13,220 nt of DNA. Source: Rhodoferax sp. (GTDB taxonomy: Bacteria > Pseudomonadota > Gammaproteobacteria > Burkholderiales > Burkholderiaceae_C). Shown here piece by piece: positions 6,448 to 13,096 of the stretch (position 1 is the stretch's first letter; every line of letters begins with the position of its first letter). The notes beneath the pieces were generated by a model. The model made no database searches. It was not told the DNA's origin and was given only the letters and a program-made list of their open reading frames with translations. The position numbers were made by a program, and so were the translations under genes. Location of the stretch: contig JAEMRG010000031.1 in the NCBI GenBank assembly GCA_016463455.1, positions 1-13,220 on the forward strand. Direction: 5' to 3'.

Positions 6448-8676
6448 ATGGGCAAGTCTCCACCACCTTTTAAAGCCGTCGTCGCAGATCCGCATGCGGT
6501 GCTGACGAGTTTCGCCGGTTTAAGCGCCAAGTTGGACTATTTGTCGGCCTCGGACGTAGAACAGGTGCGCCAGGCCTACCGCTTTGCCGACGAGGCCCAT
6601 TTGGGTCAGTTGCGCGGCAGCGGCGCCCCTTACATCACGCACCCGATAGCAGTAGCCGCCCAGTGTGCTAACTGGAAGCTCGATGCACCGGCCTTGATGG
6701 CCGCGCTTTTACACGACGCCATGGAAGACTGCGGCGTTACCAAGGTGGAGTTGATAGAGCGTTTTGGCTCGCCGGTGGCCGAATTGGTAGATGGCCTGAC
6801 CAAGCTGGACAAACTCAGTTTCACCACGCGCGAGGAAAACCAGGCCGAGTCCTTTCGCAAAATGCTGCTGGCCATGGCGCGCGATGTGCGCGTCATCCTC
6901 ATCAAGCTGGCCGACCGTACCCACAATATGCGCACCATGGGCGACATGCCGCGGGCCAAATGGGGCCGTATCGCGCAAGAGACCCTGGACATTTACAGCC
7001 CGATTGCGCACCGCCTGGGGCTCAATGAAATCTACCGCGAGTTGCAGGAACTCTCCTTTCGCTATTTGCTGCCCTGGCGCCATGCAGTGCTGTCCAAAGC
7101 GGTTGCCAAAGCGCGCAGCCGAAGGCGCGATTTACTGCAAAAAGTGCAGCGCGAAGTGGAAGCTACTTTTGCGGCCCACGGCATGTTGGTGCGCATCTCG
7201 GGCCGGGAAAAAGCGCTGTTTGCGATTTACCGCAAGATGCATGACAAGCACCTGAGCTTTGCCCAAGTCACTGATGTGTATGGTTTTCGCGTGCTGGTGC
7301 CAGAAGTTACCGACTGCTACACCGCACTAGGCTTGTTGCACCAGCTTTACAAACCGGTGCCTGGCAAATTTAAAGACCATATCGCGATCGCCAAAGTCAA
7401 TGGCTACCAATCGTTGCACACCACATTGGTCGGCCCGGCCGGCATCAATGTGGAATTTCAGATGCGCACCGAGCCCATGCACCTGGTGGCCGAGTCCGGC
7501 GTAGCCGCGCACTGGCTGTACAAAGTTAACAAACCGCAGGACAGTGCGCAAGAGCGCCTAGGCGCGCAGTGGCTGCAGTCGCTGCTGGATATCCAGGACG
7601 AAACCCACGATGCGACCGAGTTCTGGGAACATGTGAAAGTCGATTTATTCCCGGACGCGGTCTATGTGTTCACGCCCAAAAGCCAGATCATGGCTATGCC
7701 GCGCGGCGCTACGGTGGTGGACTTCGCTTATGCGATCCACAGCAATGTGGGCGACCGCACCATGGCGGGGCGCATCAACGGTGAGCAAGTGCCTTTGCGT
7801 ACCGAGCTGAAAAACGGCGACGTGGTGGAAGTCATCACCGCGCCCACCTCCACGCCCAACCCGGCCTGGCTGAGCTTTGTGCGCACTGGCCGGGCGCGCT
7901 CCAAAATTCGCCACCACCTCAAGACCATGCAGCTGACCGAGTCGGCCGACCTAGGCGCTAAATTGCTTTCGCAAGCCCTGCGTGCCGAAGGCATCGAGAG
8001 CGTGCCCGAAGGCGATGCTTACAAGTCGCTCTGGGACAAAGTCTTGCGCTTTACCGGCAGCAAAAACCGCAAAGAGCTGCTCACCGACATTGGCCTGGGT
8101 AAGCGTATCGCCAATATAGTGGCCAAGCGCATGGTGAATTTGCTGGCAGACGCTGGGCACAAGCCCGATGCCTTGCTGCTCACGCGCGAGCGTTTTGCCG
8201 CCGACAACGTGCACGGTATGGGCACGCTCACGCTCGATGGCAGCGAAAACGCCTCGGTGAAATACGCTTTGTGCTGCCGCCCGATTCCCGGCGACAGCAT
8301 CGTGGGTTACCTCGGTCGTGGCGAAGGTCTGGCGGTGCACGCGGCGGACTGCTCGATCGCCAAGAAATTGAAGCACAAAGACGGCGAGCGTTTTATGGGC
8401 GTGGAGTGGAGCGATGAGATCGTGCGCCCCTTTGAAGCCGACCTGGCGCTCACCGTTATTGACGGGCGTGGCGTCATGGCCAAGGTTGCCTCGGTGCTGG
8501 CTGGTGCTGAGGCTGACATCGTGCACATCGAAATGGGCGAAGCTAACAGCCACGATGTGAAAGACATGTATTTTGTGATTGCGGTGCGCGACCGTGCCCA
8601 CCTGGACAGCATATTGACCAAGCTGCAACGTTCTGCGGTGGTGATGCACGTCAAGCGCAGTAAGAAAACGGCTTGA
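6448..8676 (+). CDS. spoT: Bifunctional (p)ppGpp synthetase/hydrolase (RelA/SpoT homologue)
   Basis: A 742-residue long RSH enzyme that makes and degrades (p)ppGpp. The N-terminal HD hydrolase is intact: THP (64-66), HDAMED (89-94) and LADRTHNMRT (154-163), so the metal-binding residues are present. The synthetase domain shows VTDVYGFRV (274-282), NGYQSLHTT (318-326) and VEFQMRT with the probable catalytic E336. The motif before NGYQS reads KFKD (307-310). This is the basic R-x-K-D-like class of bifunctional enzymes, not the acidic ExDD of RelA, but with K in place of the first R. TGS is about 398-466, the zinc-finger/conserved-Cys region has CC at 609-610, and the ACT domain is about 665-738. 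An in-frame TAG at 6442-6444 makes ATG 6448 the first possible start. Transcription converges with greB, 62 bases apart. In many proteobacteria rpoZ precedes spoT; here the liv operon does. Confidence 0.96.
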   Translation: MGKSPPPFKAVVADPHAVLTSFAGLSAKLDYLSASDVEQVRQAYRFADEAHLGQLRGSGAPYITHPIAVAAQCANWKLDAPALMAALLHDAMEDCGVTKVELIERFGSPVAELVDGLTKLDKLSFTTREENQAESFRKMLLAMARDVRVILIKLADRTHNMRTMGDMPRAKWGRIAQETLDIYSPIAHRLGLNEIYRELQELSFRYLLPWRHAVLSKAVAKARSRRRDLLQKVQREVEATFAAHGMLVRISGREKALFAIYRKMHDKHLSFAQVTDVYGFRVLVPEVTDCYTALGLLHQLYKPVPGKFKDHIAIAKVNGYQSLHTTLVGPAGINVEFQMRTEPMHLVAESGVAAHWLYKVNKPQDSAQERLGAQWLQSLLDIQDETHDATEFWEHVKVDLFPDAVYVFTPKSQIMAMPRGATVVDFAYAIHSNVGDRTMAGRINGEQVPLRTELKNGDVVEVITAPTSTPNPAWLSFVRTGRARSKIRHHLKTMQLTESADLGAKLLSQALRAEGIESVPEGDAYKSLWDKVLRFTGSKNRKELLTDIGLGKRIANIVAKRMVNLLADAGHKPDALLLTRERFAADNVHGMGTLTLDGSENASVKYALCCRPIPGDSIVGYLGRGEGLAVHAADCSIAKKLKHKDGERFMGVEWSDEIVRPFEADLALTVIDGRGVMAKVASVLAGAEADIVHIEMGEANSHDVKDMYFVIAVRDRAHLDSILTKLQRSAVVMHVKRSKKTA

Positions 8677-8716
8677 GACTTTCTCCGTCTATCGATCCGA
8701 AGTTTGGTGATGCGCA

Positions 8717-8732
8717 GCGCAAGATTTTGCGC
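8717..8732. other. Hairpin between the converging spoT and greB genes
   Basis: GCGCAA-GATT-TTGCGC is a perfect 6-base stem with a 4-base loop in the 62-base gap. Two more palindromes follow just inside the greB 3' end (8743-8756 and CCCGGCGCCGGG at 8758-8769). None is followed by a T-run on either strand, so this may be an RNA 3'-end structure or a weak bidirectional terminator. No clear intrinsic terminator was found for either gene. Confidence 0.4.
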
Positions 8733-8738
8733 CTTGTG

Positions 8739-9311
8739 TCAAGCCGCTGAAGCGGCCCCCGGCGCCGGGTAGCGCACCTCTAGCACTTCAATTTCTGCCA
8801 CGCGTCCAGGCATGGGCAGGCGCAATACATCACCCACACGGGCTTTGAGCAGGGTGCGTGCAATCGGGGAAATCCAGCTCACTTCACCGGCTGCGCTGTC
8901 GGCCTCGTCGATGCCGGTAATGGTGATGGTACGTTTGTTGTCCAGATCGTCCACATAGGTCACCTTGGCACCGAAAAAAATCTGCGCATTGCCATGGTGC
9001 AGGCTGGGCTCGGTAATCACCGCGATCTCCAGGCGGCGGGTTAAAAACCGGATGCGTCGGTCGATCTCGCGCAAGCGCTTTTTGCCATAGAGATAGTCAC
9101 CGTTTTCCGAGCGGTCGCCATTGCTGGCTGCCCAGTGCACCACCTCCACCACTTTGGGCCGCTCCTGGTCGATCAAATGCAGCAACTCATCACGCAGGGT
9201 TTTGTAGCCGTGCGGCGTGATGTAGTTTTTGCCACCACCGGGCAGCGCCGCCAGCGGGACCTCGTCCTCGTCATCGGCGTCCTCGCTCTCTTTAGTAAAA
9301 GCTTTGCTCAT
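8739..9311 (-). CDS. greB: Transcript cleavage factor GreB
   Basis: A 190-residue Gre factor. It binds the RNA polymerase secondary channel and stimulates cleavage of backtracked RNA. The N-terminal coiled coil carries the family core NGDRSENGDYLYGKKRLREID, whose acidic tip (GDRSEN, equivalent to the D/E pair of GreA) positions the catalytic metal. GreB rather than GreA is supported by ERPKV...WAASNGDRSEN and KRLREIDRRIRFL, close to E. coli GreB. The C-terminal FKBP-like domain (FFGAKVTYVDD to ISPIARTLLKARVGD) follows. E. coli GreB has 158 residues; the extra ~28 at the N-terminus are acidic (MSKAFTKESEDADDEDE), probably a flexible tail. ATG at 9311 is chosen because upstream sequence in frame has no Gre similarity. 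No Shine-Dalgarno sequence is seen. It converges on spoT and diverges from ftsY. Confidence 0.93.
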   Translation of the reverse strand: MSKAFTKESEDADDEDEVPLAALPGGGKNYITPHGYKTLRDELLHLIDQERPKVVEVVHWAASNGDRSENGDYLYGKKRLREIDRRIRFLTRRLEIAVITEPSLHHGNAQIFFGAKVTYVDDLDNKRTITITGIDEADSAAGEVSWISPIARTLLKARVGDVLRLPMPGRVAEIEVLEVRYPAPGAASAA

Positions 9312-9329
9312 GGCAACCGATGAGCGTGG

Positions 9330-9344
9330 CCGCAGATGCTGCGG
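9330..9344. other. Short hairpin in the greB 5' leader
   Basis: CCGCAG-ATG-CTGCGG has perfect 6-base arms and lies about 20-30 bases upstream of the greB ATG, in the 133-base gap between greB and ftsY. On the + strand GCTTTT follows, giving a weak terminator look, although no + strand gene ends nearby. It could be a structured part of the greB leader. Confidence 0.3.
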
Positions 9345-9417
9345 GCTTTTGGTACCCGATTTGGCGCTGCGCTGGCTATCGCAGCGGGGCAGTGGGATAG
9401 CGTGCGCAGGCGTTTCA

Positions 9418-9433
9418 TAGAATGCACATTCTA
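9418..9433 (+). promoter_or_regulatory. Candidate ftsY -10 element inside a 16-base inverted repeat
   Basis: TAGAAT (9418-9423) resembles a sigma-70 -10 box and would start transcription about 10-15 bases before the ftsY ATG. The same bases are the left arm of TAGAATG-CA-CATTCTA, a perfect 7-base inverted repeat around two central bases. This is an operator-like arrangement. No convincing -35 box is seen at 16-18 bases. I do not recognise the repeat as a known regulator's site (not LexA CTGT-N8-ACAG). Confidence 0.4.
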
Positions 9434-9444
9434 AGAACGCAGTC

Positions 9445-10476
9445 ATGTTCAGCTTTTTCAAAAAAAAACCTTCTCCGCCATCCACCAGCCCTGGTGATAC
9501 CGCCGCCGCACAGCCTCAGGTCGCTGCGGCTGCGACAAGGGACTTGGTCGCGAGTAGCCCGCAGCGCCAAAGCTGGCTGGGCAAACTTAAAGCCGGTCTG
9601 GGCAAAACCGCTGCGGGCATCGCCTCGGTATTTGGCGGATCGCGCATCGACGAGGCTTTGTTTGAGGACCTGGAAAGCGCCTTGCTCATGGCCGACGCGG
9701 GGGTATCTGCCACGACGCATTTGATAAGCGAATTGCGCCGCCTGGCCAAAGACCACAAAGCTGAAACACCGGAACAACTCAAGGCCTTGCTGGTCGATGC
9801 CTTGGCCCGCTTGCTCCAACCTTTGGAGCGCAGCCTGGTCATCGGCCCCGAGCAGCCCACGGTGATGATGGTGGCCGGTGTCAATGGCGCGGGCAAGACC
9901 ACTACCATCGGCAAACTGACCCATCGCCTGGCGGACCAAGGCGCCAGCGTGCTGCTGGCTGCAGCCGATACCTTTCGCGCTGCAGCGCGCGAGCAACTCA
10001 CGGTGTGGGCCGAGCGCAATACCGTGGAGATCGTCAGCCAGGAGGGCGGCGACCCGGCAGCGGTCAGCTATGACGCGGTGTGCGCTGCTAAGGCGCGCAA
10101 AAAAGACGTGGTCTTGATTGATACCGCAGGCCGCTTGCCCACGCAATTGCACTTAATGGAAGAGCTAAAGAAAATGCAGCGCGTAGTCGCCAAGGCCGGT
10201 GTGGTTTCGGGCCTGGAGCATTGCCCGCGTGAAGTGCTGCTGGTCATCGACGGCAATACCGGCCAAAACGCCTTGGCCCAGGTGCGTGCGTTTGACGATG
10301 CCTTAGGCCTGACCGGCTTGATCATCACCAAGCTGGACGGCACGGCCAGGGGCGGTGTGCTCGCCGCGATTGCACGCGAACGCCCGATTCCTGTGTACTT
10401 TATCGGCGTGGGCGAAAAGCTCGAAGAGTTGGAAACCTTTAACGCCCGCGAATTCGCACAAGCTCTTTTGCAATAA
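9445..10476 (+). CDS. ftsY: Signal recognition particle receptor FtsY
   Basis: A 343-residue SRP GTPase that docks ribosome-SRP complexes at the inner membrane for co-translational insertion. The N-terminus (MFSFFKKKP) looks like a short membrane-contacting helix. A poorly conserved A region rich in Pro/Ala runs to about 40, so the acidic A domain of E. coli FtsY is largely missing; short forms like this are common outside Enterobacteria. The N domain is about 42-130. The G domain shows G1 GVNGAGKT (145-152), the SRP insertion DTFRAAAREQL (175-185), G3 DTAGR (226-230) and G4 TKLD (295-298), followed by GTARGG. All GTPase motifs are intact. Codons 6-8 form a run of nine A bases (9460-9468). 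No strong Shine-Dalgarno sequence lies before the ATG. The gene is divergent from greB. Confidence 0.97.
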   Translation: MFSFFKKKPSPPSTSPGDTAAAQPQVAAAATRDLVASSPQRQSWLGKLKAGLGKTAAGIASVFGGSRIDEALFEDLESALLMADAGVSATTHLISELRRLAKDHKAETPEQLKALLVDALARLLQPLERSLVIGPEQPTVMMVAGVNGAGKTTTIGKLTHRLADQGASVLLAAADTFRAAAREQLTVWAERNTVEIVSQEGGDPAAVSYDAVCAAKARKKDVVLIDTAGRLPTQLHLMEELKKMQRVVAKAGVVSGLEHCPREVLLVIDGNTGQNALAQVRAFDDALGLTGLIITKLDGTARGGVLAAIARERPIPVYFIGVGEKLEELETFNAREFAQALLQ

Positions 10477-10549
10477 GCCCCTGCGCCGTAGGCCGAAATA
10501 GCTGCTTTTCACCAGGCGGGCGGGCCCAGGCGCTTAGGCTTCACCTCCT

Positions 10550-11818
10550 ATGCCATACCTCCTCACACCCAACTCCTTCCCCATCCCACGGCGTCAGGCC
10601 CTGGTCCACATCGCAAGCCCTGCGTTGGCCGCTGTCGCACTATCACTACCAGCAGGCGCCGATGCTGCGGGCCGCGCCTTGGCAGCGGACAGCGCCGCCT
10701 GGCGTGCTATCCAAGCACAGGCCAAAGGCCAAACCGTGTATTTCAATGCCTGGGCCGGTTCGCCCGCCATCAATGCTTACATTCAATGGGCAGCCGAGCA
10801 ACTGGGCCAGCGCTACGACCTTCGCCTGGTGCATGTCAAGATCAGCGACGCCGTCGAGATGGTGCAGCGTGTGCGCAATGAAAAAGCGGCGGCCAAAAGC
10901 GATGGCACGGTGGATCTGGTGTGGATCAACGGCGAAAACTTCTTGGCCATGAAGCGCGAGGGCTTGCTCAAAGGTCCGTTTGCCGAGCAACTGCCTTCCT
11001 ATGCCTGGGTGGATACCCAAGGCAAGCCCACCACGCGCATTGATTTTTCCGAGCCGGTCGATGGCATGGAAGCGCCTTGGGGCATGGCGCAACTGACTTT
11101 TATGGCCGATAGTGCCCGTGTGCCCCAAGCGCCCCGCAATCTGGCGGCCTGGCTGGCCTTTGCGCAAGCGCATCCGGGTCGCTTGACTTACCCCAGGCCG
11201 CCGGACTTTCATGGCACCAGCTGGCTCAAGCAAATGTTGCTGGACCTCAACCCCGGCGCGCAGCGCCAGGGTTTGTACCAGCCCGTCACTAGCGCCGCCT
11301 TCGAGGCGCGCACGGTGGCCTTGTGGCGCACCCTGGATGCCGCGCACCCGCACTTGTGGCGCAAAGGTCGCCAGTTCCCTCTGAGTGCGGGCGCCCAGCG
11401 CCAAATGATGGCCGACGGCGAACTGCTCTGGGCGCTGACTTTCAACCCCAATGAAGCGGCCACTGAAATCGCTGCAGGCCGCTTATCGGCAAGCACCATC
11501 AGCTACCAGTTTGACGCTGGCACTTTGGGCAATACGCACTTTCTGGCGATTCCGTTTAACACCCAGGCCTTTGCCGCAGCCCAGGTGACGGCGAACTTTT
11601 TACTCAGTGCCCAAGCGCAGGCGCGCAAAGCCGACCTTGCTGTCTGGGGCGATCCGACGGTGCTGGCGGTCGATACCTTGCCTGCGGCGCAGCGGGCCTG
11701 GTTCCAATCGGCGACGCTGCCCGGCCAATTACAGACCTTTGCCCCGGCGATTCCCGAGCCGCACGCCAGCTGGGTCGATCCTTTGGAAAAAGAATGGGCG
11801 CGGCGTTACGGCGGCTAG
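10550..11818 (+). CDS. YnjB-type ABC transporter solute-binding protein, without transport partners
   Basis: A 422-residue protein resembling E. coli YnjB (COG4134), the uncharacterised binding protein of the YnjBCD ABC importer. Diagnostic stretches are GQTVYFNAWAGSPAINAYIQ (60-79), VDLVWINGENFLAMKREGLL (121-140) and DGMEAPWGMAQLTF (171-184). The N-terminus has a Tat-like signal: IPRRQAL (12-18), a hydrophobic stretch of about 12 residues, and a cleavage-like ADA-A near 39/40. Sec export is also possible. No permease (ynjC) or ATPase (ynjD) gene follows; the next gene is unrelated. ATG 10550 is the first start after an in-frame TAG (10535-10537). It has no Shine-Dalgarno sequence; instead TCACCTCCT, identical to the 3' end of 16S rRNA, stands directly before it. 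The ligand is unknown, and the family call is made from memory of YnjB. Confidence 0.82.
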   Translation: MPYLLTPNSFPIPRRQALVHIASPALAAVALSLPAGADAAGRALAADSAAWRAIQAQAKGQTVYFNAWAGSPAINAYIQWAAEQLGQRYDLRLVHVKISDAVEMVQRVRNEKAAAKSDGTVDLVWINGENFLAMKREGLLKGPFAEQLPSYAWVDTQGKPTTRIDFSEPVDGMEAPWGMAQLTFMADSARVPQAPRNLAAWLAFAQAHPGRLTYPRPPDFHGTSWLKQMLLDLNPGAQRQGLYQPVTSAAFEARTVALWRTLDAAHPHLWRKGRQFPLSAGAQRQMMADGELLWALTFNPNEAATEIAAGRLSASTISYQFDAGTLGNTHFLAIPFNTQAFAAAQVTANFLLSAQAQARKADLAVWGDPTVLAVDTLPAAQRAWFQSATLPGQLQTFAPAIPEPHASWVDPLEKEWARRYGG

Positions 11819-11832
11819 GGTAAATCGCCATA

Positions 11833-11849
11833 GCCCGGGCACGCCGGGC
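11833..11849 (+). terminator. Weak terminator-like hairpin after the YnjB-type gene
   Basis: GCCCGG-gcacg-CCGGGC forms a 6-pair stem with a 5-base loop, 15 bases after the stop codon. No T-run follows (GCGCCATACTTA). It may stabilise the mRNA 3' end or act as a Rho-assisted stop. The 149-base gap to the next gene otherwise shows no promoter I can support. Confidence 0.35.
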
Positions 11850-11956
11850 GCGCCATACTTACGCGCTTGTCACGGCGCTGCGCGGGTATCGGACGGTCCA
11901 AGCGCTGCAAGTGTTGGTTCCACGCAGCCCCTGCCTGCCGGATTTTGAAACTTCAC

Positions 11957-11962
11957 GGAGGG
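11957..11962 (+). promoter_or_regulatory. Ribosome-binding site that fixes the propeller-protein start
   Basis: GGAGGG lies 5-6 bases before ATG 11968. It decides for this ATG over the in-frame GTG at 11911, which would add 19 residues with no Shine-Dalgarno sequence and disturb the N-terminal membrane anchor. Confidence 0.8.
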
Positions 11963-11967
11963 AAATA

Positions 11968-13071
11968 ATGAAACAACTATTCAAACTGATTGCGCTGCTG
12001 CTGGTACTGGGCCTGGCTTACCTCCTGCTGTGGCCGGTGCCTGTACAGCCGGTGGCCTGGGCTGCACCCAAAGCGCCGGGTTACCAGGGGCCGCATGCGG
12101 TCAATGACAAGTTGTCCCAGCTCACACTGCTGGATTTGCAGGGCGAAGAGGGGCCTGAACATATCCTTATCGGTCCAGATGGCAAGCTCTACACCACGGT
12201 AGCCAGCGGCAAGATTTTGCGCATGGCGCAGGATGGCAGCGCCCAGGAAACCTTTGCCAGCACTGGCGGGCGCGTCTTGGGCTTTGACTTTGATGCCCAG
12301 GGCCAACTGGTAGCTGCGGACGCGGTCAAAGGACTTTTATCGATTAGCCAGGATGGCAAGATTACGGTGCTGACGGACAAGGTGGACGGCGACCCCATCC
12401 GCTACGCCGATGCGGTGGTGGTTGCCAAAAGCGGCAAGATATATTTCAGCGACGCCTCCACCCGCTTTGGGCCGGCGCAGTGGGGTGGCACTTTTGAAGC
12501 CAGCATCTTGGACATCCTGGAACAATCGGCCACTGGGCGCATTTTGGAATACGACCCGGCCACCCGCGCCACGCGCATCCTGGCCCAGGGTCTGAGTTTT
12601 GCCAATGGCGTGGCGCTCAGCCAGGATGAGGCCAGCTTGTTCGTCAACGAGACCGGCAAATACCGCGTCTGGAAACTGGCCGTGGGTGCGCAAAAACTGC
12701 AACTTGGCGACGGCCCGCCACCAGCGGGTGCGCAAGTGCTGTTCGACAATCTGCCGGGCTATCCGGACAATTTGATGCGCGGGCGAGACGGGAAAATCTG
12801 GCTGGGCTTTGCCAAACCGCGCAACTCGATAATTGACGGCTTTGCCGATAAGCCCTGGCTGCGCTCGCTCACTTTGCGCCTGCCGCGCGCTTTGTGGCCT
12901 ATCCCCAAGGCCTATGGCCATGTCATGGCCTTTACCGAAGACGGCAAAGTGGTGGTCGATATGCAAGATCCGACAGGCGCCTACCCCGAGTCCACCGGTG
13001 TGACCGAAACCGCCGACCGTTTGTACATCCAAAGCCTGCACGCCAAGGGCTTGGGCTGGCGCAAGCCCTGA
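11968..13071 (+). CDS. Membrane-anchored strictosidine synthase/SMP-30-like propeller protein
   Basis: A 367-residue protein of the six-bladed beta-propeller group that includes strictosidine synthase, animal APMAP and SMP-30/gluconolactonases. One hydrophobic segment (about 5-22, after K2 and K6, no signal-peptidase site I trust) should anchor it in the inner membrane with the propeller in the periplasm. Family landmarks are EEGPEHILIGPDGKLYT (60-76), KIYFSDASTRF (157-167), GRILEYDPATRATRILAQGL (190-209), FANGVALSQDEASLFVNET (211-229) and LPGYPDNLMRGRDGKIWLGF (262-281). By analogy with SMP-30, E61, N213 and D267 are candidate divalent-metal ligands. These proteins often hydrolyse lactones or esters, but the substrate here is unknown, and true strictosidine synthase activity is not expected. 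It stands 149 bases after the YnjB-type gene and may be transcribed alone. Confidence 0.85.
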   Translation: MKQLFKLIALLLVLGLAYLLLWPVPVQPVAWAAPKAPGYQGPHAVNDKLSQLTLLDLQGEEGPEHILIGPDGKLYTTVASGKILRMAQDGSAQETFASTGGRVLGFDFDAQGQLVAADAVKGLLSISQDGKITVLTDKVDGDPIRYADAVVVAKSGKIYFSDASTRFGPAQWGGTFEASILDILEQSATGRILEYDPATRATRILAQGLSFANGVALSQDEASLFVNETGKYRVWKLAVGAQKLQLGDGPPPAGAQVLFDNLPGYPDNLMRGRDGKIWLGFAKPRNSIIDGFADKPWLRSLTLRLPRALWPIPKAYGHVMAFTEDGKVVVDMQDPTGAYPESTGVTETADRLYIQSLHAKGLGWRKP

Positions 13072-13080
13072 GGTTTTGTT

Positions 13081-13093
13081 GCCTGCCGCAGGC
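13081..13093 (+). terminator. Terminator-like hairpin after the propeller gene
   Basis: GCCTGC-C-GCAGGC is a short perfect inverted repeat 10 bases after the stop codon (effective stem five pairs, loop CCG). A pyrimidine-rich stretch (CTCACTTTTCTTT) follows. It could end transcription of the propeller gene, possibly with the larger inverted repeat just downstream. Confidence 0.4.
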
Positions 13094-13096
13094 CTC

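Noticed and set aside
9312..9485. N-terminally extended greB from upstream minus-strand starts (including the ATG at 9446-9444, overlapping the ftsY start)
   Set aside because: The added residues have no Gre similarity and the reading would run into ftsY. MSKAFTK at 9311 looks like the natural beginning.
11911..11967. GTG start for the propeller protein
   Set aside because: There is no Shine-Dalgarno sequence before it, while ATG 11968 has GGAGGG and begins a clean membrane anchor.
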